Shown piece by piece: positions 26,702 through 34,367 of a stretch of 64,000 nucleotides of DNA. Each line of letters starts with the position of its first letter. Position 1 is the stretch's first letter. A program made the position numbers and the translations under genes. The notes under the pieces were generated by a model, which had not been told where the DNA came from, did no database searches, and saw only the letters and a list, made by a program, of their open reading frames with translations. This DNA comes from Sphingobacterium olei (GTDB taxonomy: Bacteria > Bacteroidota > Bacteroidia > Sphingobacteriales > Sphingobacteriaceae): assembly GCF_005048855.1 (NCBI RefSeq), contig NZ_SUME01000007.1, forward strand, positions 186,001 through 250,000, in the 5' to 3' direction.

Positions 26702-27208
26702 TTAATGTATCTGTACCTCCGTGCGCTTGCTGTCCTTAGCATTCAAATAGATTTTTCCGCGTATTGTAGTTACCTGATCTGTAAAAATAACTTTCTTTTC
26801 ATTGACCATATTAATCTCCACCATTGGAGGTATTCCATTCTGTCCGCAAAACATGCACTGATAAATGGGCAGTACAGATAGCAAAAAAAAATGGTGGCTA
26901 CGACCCGGTTTAATCGGAACCATGTACCCCTTTAGTGTTACCTCTTTACCATCAAGACGCTGCAACTCGGCAGGAAAATGTGGGGTATAGATCGTCTTTC
27001 CATTTTCTTTCGAAACCTTGTACATGAGCTTATCAATCACTTCCCAGATGGGGTTCATCAGCGGCTTATGGTCACTTAGATGAGTGGCATTTGTCTGTGC
27101 AGAAGCAGAATGACAGATTGGGAAAAGTATACTTACAAGAAGTAGGAAAGGCCATCTAACTAACAGGATAGGATTAAAACATCTTAAAGGTAAAAAACGC
27201 TGCTTCAT
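26702..27208 (-). CDS. DUF3299-like secreted protein
   Basis: A 168-residue protein with an N-terminal signal (FLLLVSILFPICHSASAQ). The start is the ATG at 27208 rather than a TTG at 27217. The mature part has the layout of DUF3299 proteins: PHFPAELQRLDGKEVTLKGYMVPI, then HHFFLLSVLPIYQCMFCGQNGIPPMVEI, where the family has a Cys/His-containing loop and Pro-rich stretch. CMFC could bind a metal. It is divergently transcribed from the GTPase unit and shares its operator, so it should belong to the same metal response. Function unknown. Confidence 0.72.
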   Translation of the reverse strand: MKQRFLPLRCFNPILLVRWPFLLLVSILFPICHSASAQTNATHLSDHKPLMNPIWEVIDKLMYKVSKENGKTIYTPHFPAELQRLDGKEVTLKGYMVPIKPGRSHHFFLLSVLPIYQCMFCGQNGIPPMVEINMVNEKKVIFTDQVTTIRGKIYLNAKDSKRTEVQIH

Positions 27209-27238
27209 GAAGATCAAATTTATTTATTGAGACATAGG

Positions 27239-27305
27239 CAAAGATAAGATTTAGGTTTATCAATTGCAACTATGTTGCTTTTATGGAATATACTTTATAC
27301 TTTTG
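27239..27305. promoter_or_regulatory. Divergent promoters sharing one Zur-type operator
   Basis: The operator TGCAACTATGTTGCT (27265-27279; one base off the symmetric form) lies between two back-to-back promoters. Rightward: -33 TTG at 27275-27277, 20-base spacer, -7 TACTTTTG at 27298-27305. Leftward: -33 TTG (27267-27269, minus strand), 20-base spacer, -7 TATCTTTG at 27239-27246. Both -7 elements match TAnnTTTG exactly, and each -33 TTG is one half of the operator, so a bound repressor would block both. Confidence 0.75.
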
Positions 27306-27327
27306 CGGTAGCAATTAATACGATAAT

Positions 27328-27567
27328 ATGATCCCACAGAACTTCGAAGAATGGAAAATATGCATTGAAAAGAAATGCCAGATACCACTGACGGTGGCTT
27401 TCGCGAGCCAACGGCTAACCATTTATAGCCAACGTGAGCTTCCTGAAACACAACGCTTCATCAAGCTTTATGGCGAACCTCATTACCTACGGGTTATGGA
27501 ATGGTTCAGCCGTATAGCTGCTGGCGAAAATGTACTCGAGCCCTCATCATCAAATGACAAAAAATAA
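27328..27567 (+). CDS. Small protein upstream of the COG0523 GTPase
   Basis: A 79-residue soluble protein starting MIPQNFEEWKICIEKKC and ending in a polar tail. It has two Cys near the N terminus (ICIEKKC, spacing CxxxxC) and no signal or membrane segment. It ends four bases before the GTPase start, and its promoter carries the island operator, so both are expressed together. Possibly a metal-linked partner of the GTPase; the family is not recognised. Confidence 0.68.
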   Translation: MIPQNFEEWKICIEKKCQIPLTVAFASQRLTIYSQRELPETQRFIKLYGEPHYLRVMEWFSRIAAGENVLEPSSSNDKK

Positions 27568-27571
27568 ATAA

Positions 27572-28771
27572 ATGAACCAAAAAAAATTACCCGTTACGGT
27601 ACTAAGCGGATTTCTTGGAGCCGGAAAGACCACCCTTTTAAATCATATCCTGCATAATAAGGATAACCTCAAGGTAGCCGTTATTGTAAACGACATGAGT
27701 GAGGTGAATATCGACGCGCAATTAGTAGCGAAAGAAAATACCTTATCCCGCACAGAAGAGAAATTAGTAGAAATGAGCAACGGATGCATTTGTTGTACCC
27801 TTCGTGAAGATCTGATGGTCGAAGTCGAAAGGCTTGCCAAAGAGAATCGGTTTGACTACCTCTTAATCGAAAGTACCGGGATTTCTGAACCTGTCCCAGT
27901 GGCTCAAACATTCAGTTACACAGATGAAAATAAGGGTATAGACCTTTCGGCATTTAGTTATATCGACACCATGGTTACAGTTGTCGACTGTTATAACTTT
28001 TTCAAAGATTTCGGTTCAGACGACCTGCTGCTCGACCGGGAATTGACGGACGACGAATATGATTCCCGTACCATCGTGAACTTACTAACCGATCAGATCG
28101 AGTTTGCCAACGTCATTCTGCTCAACAAGACTGATCTTGTTTCAGATGAAACAATCGGTATACTGGAAGCCGCCATTAAGAAACTGAATCCAGAAGCTAA
28201 GCTCATCAGATCGCATTTTGGACGGGTGGATACCAAAGAGATATTGGGCACAAAGCGCTTTGATTTCGAGAAGGCTTCAGCATCTGCAGGGTGGATTAAA
28301 GAACTCGAGAACGAGCATACACCCGAAACGGAAGAGTACGGTATATCTTCATTCGTATTCCGTACTAACAGACCCTTTCATCCCCAACGGTGGCACCATT
28401 ACTTAAACGAGGTATATCCGCATAATATCATCCGGGCAAAGGGCTTATTTTGGTTGGCCTCAAGGCCGCACACCGCCGTTAGCTTTAGCCAAGCGGGAGG
28501 CAGCCTACGGATTGAAAATGCCGGATCCTGGTGGTGCAGTATTCCCGAGAACGAACGCGAGCATTATGCCGACTATATTGAAAATAAAGATTATATCCTA
28601 TCCCGTTGGGATCGGGAATGGGCAGACCGAAAAACGGAATTGGTATTCATCGGTCAGGACATGGATAAGGCGGAGCAAGTTGCTGATTTGGAAGCTTGCC
28701 TATTGACGGAAAATGAAACCAATAACTGGGAGAATACATCATGGGTGGATCCATTTCCACAGAACTTCTAA
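27572..28771 (+). CDS. COG0523-family GTP-binding metallochaperone (CobW/ZNG1-like)
   Basis: A 399-residue cytoplasmic G3E GTPase. Walker A is GFLGAGKTT (13-21), the metal-binding CxCC is Cys72-Ile-Cys74-Cys75 in SNGCICCTLRED, the ESTGISEP segment follows, and the guanine-specificity motif is NKTD (185-188). The C-terminal CobW domain starts near 260 (FRTNRPFHPQRWHHYL). Zur-regulated members of this family deliver zinc to client enzymes under starvation. Its promoter operator and the convergent Fur-family gene, which overlaps its last four bases, support that assignment here. Confidence 0.9.
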   Translation: MNQKKLPVTVLSGFLGAGKTTLLNHILHNKDNLKVAVIVNDMSEVNIDAQLVAKENTLSRTEEKLVEMSNGCICCTLREDLMVEVERLAKENRFDYLLIESTGISEPVPVAQTFSYTDENKGIDLSAFSYIDTMVTVVDCYNFFKDFGSDDLLLDRELTDDEYDSRTIVNLLTDQIEFANVILLNKTDLVSDETIGILEAAIKKLNPEAKLIRSHFGRVDTKEILGTKRFDFEKASASAGWIKELENEHTPETEEYGISSFVFRTNRPFHPQRWHHYLNEVYPHNIIRAKGLFWLASRPHTAVSFSQAGGSLRIENAGSWWCSIPENEREHYADYIENKDYILSRWDREWADRKTELVFIGQDMDKAEQVADLEACLLTENETNNWENTSWVDPFPQNF

Positions 28772-29175
28772 ACCCTTTTACGCAGGCAGTCGCTACACGT
28801 GCCAGAAAAGACCAATACAGCGTTGTCGAGGTGATGACGCTGTATCTCTTCCAGATAACTACTCGGAAGCGGCGAAAGACAGGAGACACTTCCGCATTTA
28901 CTACATCGAAAAGATGGCTGTATTGAAAGCGACTGCGGTAAATAGACGTAGCGAAGACCGCCGTCTACTCCTACAATACGTTCGATTATTCCTTCTGCGT
29001 AGAACCCCGAAAGAATTCGGTAAATTGTGCTTCTATCCTCACTACCGCCCAACGAAGTATTCATCTCTGTGGTGGAAAATGCATTCTTCGATGCAACAAG
29101 TATCTGTAACACCTTTAATCGAAGCCGGGTAGACCTAATTCCACGTTGCTTTAATAATACTGCAAGATCTTCCAT
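28768..29175 (-). CDS. Fur-family metalloregulator, probable Zur
   Basis: A 135-residue regulator. The ATG at 29175 starts MEDLAVLLKQRGIRSTRLRLKVLQIL; a longer TTG form is unlikely. The winged helix includes FSTTEMNTSLGGSEDRSTIYRIL. Structural zinc ligands are Cys91-x-x-Cys94 and Cys127-x-x-Cys130, and a further Cys99 and His114-His115 may build the sensing site. The usual HHH stretch before the first CxxC is replaced by SIQPSFRC, as in some non-iron Fur relatives. Its stop overlaps that of the convergent COG0523 gene by four bases. Position in a zinc-type island suggests Zur; it should bind TGCAA-N5-TTGCA. Confidence 0.85.
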   Translation of the reverse strand: MEDLAVLLKQRGIRSTRLRLKVLQILVASKNAFSTTEMNTSLGGSEDRSTIYRILSGFYAEGIIERIVGVDGGLRYVYLPQSLSIQPSFRCSKCGSVSCLSPLPSSYLEEIQRHHLDNAVLVFSGTCSDCLRKRV

Positions 29176-29246
29176 CTTTACACCTGATAATAAAAAATCA
29201 CGACCTAACGCTGAATATGGAGTTATAAATTGCGAGATTTGTAATA

Positions 29247-29276
29247 GGGTTGCTCTCAAATATGAAATAGCAACCC
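29247..29276 (-). terminator. Hairpin between the His-rich lipoprotein gene and the Fur-family gene
   Basis: Perfect eight-base arms GGGTTGCT (29247-29254) and AGCAACCC (29269-29276) enclose a 14-base loop. It follows the stop at 29293 by 17 bases in the reading direction. It could end or attenuate the receptor operon before the regulator gene. Its core GTTGC/GCAAC resembles half-operators, so a regulatory site is an alternative. Confidence 0.45.
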
Positions 29277-29292
29277 CATAGTAATTAGAAAA

Positions 29293-30003
29293 TTAGTGAT
29301 CGTGACCGTGTTCAGCGTGGATCTCAAATTTCAATTCAAGAACATTCTCACCGGCAAATAGTGTTGCATAATTATCCTTGTTCCAATCTGTACGCGTAAC
29401 CGTAGCTTTCAATCCTGTATTTAGCTTTCTCAATACATATTTCACGTTTTTCGTAGCGCCCTCGTTATCGTGACCAATTGTGAAATAGCTCAAGATTCCA
29501 GTGGTCTCGAATTGACCGTTTACATCAGTTCCGTCGCCATATTTTAAATCACGTGGTTGAAAAATAGCACCGCTCTCATCGTCCGTGTCCGGATTTAATA
29601 TAAAATTACCCCCTACCAAAAAAGCTTTGTAATTATCGGCTACCGCTTTGCTGGCAATAAAGTCATTCTGCACTTCTTTTCCATTATAATCCCATGCTTT
29701 CAGTTCGATTTTGTAAACCGCCTCCGCTTCCAGATGCAAGTGGCCGCCAGACGTAGCATCACCATTTTCATCAAACTTGATCGTTACGGACTCCCCCTCT
29801 ACACCAGCGGCAAGACCGTGGAAATGGTCGCCATGCGGATAAACTGCCTCACCGCTCACTTCTGTCAATATGAGCTCTGAGCGCTCAATACCTTCTTTTA
29901 TCGGATCGCTGTCGTCATCTTTGTTACAAGAAGAAAGCGAGAACATCGTAAATCCAACCAATGCTAATGCGACTAAGAATTTGTTTTGTTTTTGTGTAAT
30001 CAT
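29293..30003 (-). CDS. His-rich lipoprotein of the zinc-type island
   Basis: A 236-residue lipoprotein (signal VALALVGFTMFSLSSC, then NKDDD). Metal-binding candidates are HGDHFHGLAAG (around residue 57-67), GGHLHLEAEAVYKIEL (around 90), and the C-terminal HAEHGHDH. The rest is predicted beta structure. It is coded 34 bp downstream of the 374-residue DUF4625-like lipoprotein, the last structural gene of the TonB receptor operon. It may be a periplasmic or surface zinc-binding carrier; no known family is named with confidence. Confidence 0.75.
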   Translation of the reverse strand: MITQKQNKFLVALALVGFTMFSLSSCNKDDDSDPIKEGIERSELILTEVSGEAVYPHGDHFHGLAAGVEGESVTIKFDENGDATSGGHLHLEAEAVYKIELKAWDYNGKEVQNDFIASKAVADNYKAFLVGGNFILNPDTDDESGAIFQPRDLKYGDGTDVNGQFETTGILSYFTIGHDNEGATKNVKYVLRKLNTGLKATVTRTDWNKDNYATLFAGENVLELKFEIHAEHGHDH

Positions 30004-30037
30004 GATATATAAATTTATAGTTTAATGTTTCTGGTTG

Positions 30038-31162
30038 TTATTTTCTTAATTCGAGATTGACCAATTTTTCGTAAACACCTCCCGTTCTATCCTCTACCGT
30101 AAACGAAAATTTGTAATTTCCGGCGGGCATATCCGCTGGTAGGTCTACATGTTGGTGAAAAAAATCGTTTCTTGAACCGGCTATCGCACCGAAATAATTA
30201 GTACTCTCGTCAAAAAGCGTCGTAGCTGTATACGGATTGGAGGCAACATCCTGCACAATCTTCACTTTGATACTTTTCAACCGGTTTATCACACAATAAA
30301 CGGTACCTTGGATATGTAGGTCTTTGCCGATATAACCGATCCGATCCGTACGCTCTCCGGTGCCGTGTCCGCTCCCCACTTCAAAGTCCTCAACAAAGGG
30401 TGTATTTTTCACTTGGATCTCGCGGGTGATGTTAACCTCATTGCCATCGGCATCCGTTATAATAAGAGAAACCAAATAATCGCCAACAACGGCTCCTATC
30501 GGGATATCAACTGCTGCCGACAATTTACCTGTAGATTTATTAAACGAGTTAGTGATGTCACGTTCCTCCAGCTCCGTTCCATTTTCGCTGCCTTGCTGCG
30601 CAGCCTTAAATTTAATTGAGCTGATTTCCTTTTGCGATTGGATATCTGCAGCAATGTATAACTTACTAAACGCATTGGCGATGCCATCGTTACGATCATC
30701 TTTGGATCCTACCTGAAGTCCCTCTAACTTAGCCCCTTTTCGATCAAGAACCAGTTCAGCTTCTGCGGTAGTGGTCTGTCCCTGCTGATCCGTAACGGTA
30801 AGATGAAGATGATATTCGCCCAGTGGTGCATCCACCGGAATATCAATATGCTCGTGAAAATCAAGATTTTTCACATTCACGTACTTGCCATCCGTATAAG
30901 CTTTCCCAAACGAAAAATCACCACCCTCCTCTTGATGAATTTGTATCTCTATTTGTTGTATCAAGGCTTCCGACAGAATGGTACCCTCAATATGCAGATC
31001 ACCGCCAACAAAACCGATTTTACTATTCTGAAGTCCGACCTCGGTTAATTCGACCACAGGTGCAGCAAATACAGGCTCAGGATCATCGTTTTTACAGGAT
31101 AAAAATATCAGAAAGAAGCTTACGACTAACGATGGGTAGAACAATACTCTATTCTTTTTCAT
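30038..31162 (-). CDS. DUF4625-like lipoprotein, three domains
   Basis: A 374-residue lipoprotein (lipobox FLSC, then KNDDPEP). Three tandem beta domains are visible. The first has GGDLHIEGTI and LDFHEHIDIPVDAPLGEYHLHLTVTDQQG. The second keeps the frame (IPIGAVVGDYLVSLIITDADGN) but has lost the His residues. The third has GKDLHIQGTV and DFFHQHVDLPADMPAGNYKFSF. The spacing HLE/HIE to HEH is the same in each intact copy. It is the third gene of the receptor operon. Confidence 0.78.
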   Translation of the reverse strand: MKKNRVLFYPSLVVSFFLIFLSCKNDDPEPVFAAPVVELTEVGLQNSKIGFVGGDLHIEGTILSEALIQQIEIQIHQEEGGDFSFGKAYTDGKYVNVKNLDFHEHIDIPVDAPLGEYHLHLTVTDQQGQTTTAEAELVLDRKGAKLEGLQVGSKDDRNDGIANAFSKLYIAADIQSQKEISSIKFKAAQQGSENGTELEERDITNSFNKSTGKLSAAVDIPIGAVVGDYLVSLIITDADGNEVNITREIQVKNTPFVEDFEVGSGHGTGERTDRIGYIGKDLHIQGTVYCVINRLKSIKVKIVQDVASNPYTATTLFDESTNYFGAIAGSRNDFFHQHVDLPADMPAGNYKFSFTVEDRTGGVYEKLVNLELRK

Positions 31163-31212
31163 TGTATGTAGATTTAAAGATGAAATAATTGTTATTCACT
31201 AAAAGCAGTTTG

Positions 31213-31722
31213 TTACACGATTTTAATACTGAGCCCTCTCATGGCGCTCCAGCCTTCCTCATCGGTCACCATAATCATAAAATGGTAGTCACCCGGGTCC
31301 ACATCCGCCGGTACATCAATCTGGATATCCGTCTCATAAATTGTTTGCGCCCCCGCTATAGCATATGATTTGATGAATAAAAAAGGATTCACAGGCACTT
31401 TGACCGGCTCTAGCCCGCAGTCATTTACTTCCGTACTGTGTGTGTGGTGATCAAAATTGTGGTGTATATCCACGCTCACAGCTCCAAGACGCACGTTATC
31501 TGATAGTTTCGCCTTAAAGGTGAACGTTTCTCCCCGCTTCACCGTACTACATTGCACCGGAAATGCATCGGCAGCACTGATATCGATAACCGGCGGCTCA
31601 TCGTCAATAGTCTCTGCATCTTTACTGCATGCACCGAACAACAAGAGGATTATAGCAAAAAAGCCAAAGAAGGCATTGCCTTTAACGGATAAATTTGCAG
31701 TTTTCAATTTCATATATTTCAT
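31213..31722 (-). CDS. DUF4625-like lipoprotein, single domain with His cluster
   Basis: A 169-residue lipoprotein (ATG at 31722, alternative at 31713; lipobox FGAC, then SKDAE). One beta domain ends with the family signature DVPADVDPGDYHFMIMVTDEEGW. It replaces the FHEH loop with a richer cluster, DIHHNFDHHTHSTEV (about 88-102), next to a Cys. First gene after the TonB receptor, 36 bp downstream of it, so it is the likely direct partner of that receptor at the outer membrane. Confidence 0.76.
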   Translation of the reverse strand: MKYMKLKTANLSVKGNAFFGFFAIILLLFGACSKDAETIDDEPPVIDISAADAFPVQCSTVKRGETFTFKAKLSDNVRLGAVSVDIHHNFDHHTHSTEVNDCGLEPVKVPVNPFLFIKSYAIAGAQTIYETDIQIDVPADVDPGDYHFMIMVTDEEGWSAMRGLSIKIV

Positions 31723-31758
31723 TTTTTTCGATTTTTAGCATATTATTAAACACTAATT

Positions 31759-34164
31759 TTAAATCAGATTAAAAGGCACTTTCAGCGACAGCACAATGTT
31801 GCGACCGGCCTCGGGTAGTTCAATCAATCTATAAAAACTGGTATGATCGAGGTACTTTTTGTTCAATAGATTCTGGGCCTGTATACTTACCTGAGCCGTA
31901 TGTCCGCCCATCCGGAGATAAAACCCAGCCTGCAGGTTAACGACGCTATACCCTTCTGTTTTCTTCTCGGGTGGCACAATATTGTTTTGCGTGCCTTTTA
32001 TCAAATAGTCGACCGAAAGGTAACTTCCGTCTAGACCCGGCGAGCCCGAAGGCGTCCAGGACAGGTTCAGTAGTACCGAAGGCGGCGGCGAAAAGGGTAA
32101 CGTAAACCCTTTCTTGCTACCCGAAAGTTGACGGGCATGGAGGTATTCGCCCAAAACCTCCGTACTCATATCCCGCCAAAAATTATATTTTATCTGCAGT
32201 TCACCGCCATAGCGCGCTACGCTACTTTCCGCATACTGAAAAACCTGGTTACCCGCACCGTAGAAATGATCGAAACGCGCCGTTGGATTCAAAAAGATGT
32301 AATTTGTAAAATAGTTATAAAAAGGACTTACCTGCACCGACCAGCGCTCCCTACTCCAGCCTAGCCCCAGGTCTACCTGATACGATTCCTCCGGCGAAAG
32401 CGTCGCATCTCCCTGTTCATAGGCGAAGTAATGGTAATTCACCCCACTGGCAGCCAACTCCTTCGCGATCGGGACGCGAAAACTTTTACCCATATTCAGC
32501 TTAACCGTAAAATCATCCGGATTGTAGTTTACACCGGCGGACCAGACCAAACTGTTAAACCTTCGGGTCATATCCTCCGCGCGGAGCAGACGTTCCGGAT
32601 CCGTATTTTCGCCCGTCTCCGACGGAAACCAATCCCGATATTCAAATGCATTCAGACGGGTATAGTCGTACCGCAGGGCGCCGTGCAAAATCAGGTTGTC
32701 GCGCAACGTATATTTATCATAAACAAACAGACCAAAGGTGCTTTGATTAAATTCAGGAACTAAAAATCCCCAACCACCGATCGTGTTTTGTTGGTATTCG
32801 GTATTTGCCCCCACGGTCCAACGATGTTTACCCAGGATGAAACTATCCTTTACATTCAACGCGTACACTTCTTTTTCGTATTGCCGTTCCAAGATAGGAG
32901 AAGTAGACATCGTGTCGGGATAGGTTGGCGGCATATAGCCGTGGTTAACGTATTGACTGTGCTCCTGCCGAAAGTTATGCTGAAAGCCAAAGTTCATCGC
33001 TATATCATGTATACCCATCTGGTAGCTCGTCTGGTTCGTAAGTTTAAGATGTCGTACCTGTTGGTTGGGCAAGAGTATATCACGCGATGACTTATCGTGC
33101 AGCCCGGTATCTACGCGGCGCGGTTCCAGCCCATGCGCATTCGCAAAGAATCCACTTTTGTTGAACGTGCTACTTAAAGACAGCACCGAACGAAACCGAT
33201 CGTCCTGAAAGCCTGCATTGAAGTGGTAATTCAGTTCCCGTCCGGCAGTATTCCGTACCTGTTGCTTATGCAGCGGCACTGCGTAACTGTAAACATATAC
33301 CGAATCCGTCGGCGTACGGTAATCTCCATAATTCAGGGACGTTAAGCGGGCATTGTACAACCATTTACCCGTTTCGCCACCGAGATTGACCGAGCCACCG
33401 TATAGGTTGCTATTGCTCTTGCCAATCATATTTACCGATCCAGCCAATCGTTCACCCTGTGGCAGCAACTCCGGCTTAACGTCTATAACGCCGCCTATGG
33501 CGTCCGATCCGTACATAAAAGAGGCAGCACCTTTTATGACCTCAATTTCGCCCGCAGCAAACTGATCGATTTCCAGACCGTGGTCTACCCCCCACTGTTG
33601 CCCCTCGTGCTTAAGTCCGTGCTCAAACACGACGACCCTATTAAATCCCATTCCCCGAATCAACGGCTTCGATTGCCCAGAACCAATTCCGATGGTACTT
33701 ATTCCCGGGAGGCGTTCCAGAGATTTCATAAGGCTTCCGCCGAGATATTTTTGTACATACTGGTGGTTTACGATATCGAGGTTCAAGGACTCCTCTCTTT
33801 TCCGCTTAGGTATACCATCTTCAATCAGCACTTCCTCAATGTGCTGCACCGAAGCTTCCATGACAATCCTAATTGAGATAGCCTGATCCTTTACCTGCAA
33901 CTTAATCTGCTGGTCTTTAAAACCCACCGAACGCGCTGTGAGCAGGTATTTCTCCGGTGGCAACCTTTCGAAAAGAAACGATCCATCGGCTTTTGATTTC
34001 CCAACCTGCCCCAAAGAATCCATTACCAACAGCACACCAGCTAAAGTCCGACCTGTCACATCCGTAACAGTCCCACTAACCGCATAGCCTTGGGCATATA
34101 GACTTCGAGAGCTGCAGGTCAGCATTAGCAGAAAAAATAGCTTTAGTGTAAATATCTCTCTCAT
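31759..34164 (-). CDS. TonB-dependent receptor, probable zinc (metal) transporter
   Basis: An 801-residue outer-membrane receptor starting at the ATG at 34164 (signal FTLKLFFLLMLTCSSRSLYAQG). It has a carboxypeptidase-regulatory-like domain (VSGTVTDVTGRTLAGVLLVMDSLG), a plug (VQKYLGGSLMKSLERLPGIS, VVVFEHGLKHEGQQWGVDHGLEIDQF) and a barrel ending FNLI. It lacks STN and there is no SusD, sigma or FecR beside it, in contrast with the window's other receptors. The KHEGQQWGVDHG segment is His/Glu rich, as in metal receptors. Two operators overlap its promoter, and His-rich lipoproteins follow, which points to zinc; the ligand form is unproven. Confidence 0.86.
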   Translation of the reverse strand: MREIFTLKLFFLLMLTCSSRSLYAQGYAVSGTVTDVTGRTLAGVLLVMDSLGQVGKSKADGSFLFERLPPEKYLLTARSVGFKDQQIKLQVKDQAISIRIVMEASVQHIEEVLIEDGIPKRKREESLNLDIVNHQYVQKYLGGSLMKSLERLPGISTIGIGSGQSKPLIRGMGFNRVVVFEHGLKHEGQQWGVDHGLEIDQFAAGEIEVIKGAASFMYGSDAIGGVIDVKPELLPQGERLAGSVNMIGKSNSNLYGGSVNLGGETGKWLYNARLTSLNYGDYRTPTDSVYVYSYAVPLHKQQVRNTAGRELNYHFNAGFQDDRFRSVLSLSSTFNKSGFFANAHGLEPRRVDTGLHDKSSRDILLPNQQVRHLKLTNQTSYQMGIHDIAMNFGFQHNFRQEHSQYVNHGYMPPTYPDTMSTSPILERQYEKEVYALNVKDSFILGKHRWTVGANTEYQQNTIGGWGFLVPEFNQSTFGLFVYDKYTLRDNLILHGALRYDYTRLNAFEYRDWFPSETGENTDPERLLRAEDMTRRFNSLVWSAGVNYNPDDFTVKLNMGKSFRVPIAKELAASGVNYHYFAYEQGDATLSPEESYQVDLGLGWSRERWSVQVSPFYNYFTNYIFLNPTARFDHFYGAGNQVFQYAESSVARYGGELQIKYNFWRDMSTEVLGEYLHARQLSGSKKGFTLPFSPPPSVLLNLSWTPSGSPGLDGSYLSVDYLIKGTQNNIVPPEKKTEGYSVVNLQAGFYLRMGGHTAQVSIQAQNLLNKKYLDHTSFYRLIELPEAGRNIVLSLKVPFNLI

Positions 34165-34174
34165 AGATTGCAAA

Positions 34175-34238
34175 TGCAATTAAGTTGCAAACATACAAAT
34201 TGGAAATTTTAAATGCAATTAAATTGCATTTAAAATTT
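34175..34238 (-). promoter_or_regulatory. Receptor promoter with tandem Zur-type operators
   Basis: Two operators lie just upstream of the ATG at 34164: TGCAATTAAGTTGCA (34175-34189) and TGCAATTAAATTGCA (34214-34228), centres 39 bp apart. The second is the core of a perfect 35-bp palindrome (34204-34238). On the minus strand -33 TTG (34216-34218) and the exact -7 TATGTTTG (34188-34195) have a 20-base spacer, so the operators cover both elements and the start point. Confidence 0.78.
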
Positions 34239-34367
34239 TCTAACTCCACGGATTTTTATTAGGGCCGATACGTTTATTTTTTACTATTTTTATCCATTCA
34301 TCTTCGGTATACTAGCTTGGTACAAACGCCTGGCTTAGCTACGGTATATTTTAAAATTTGCAATAAA

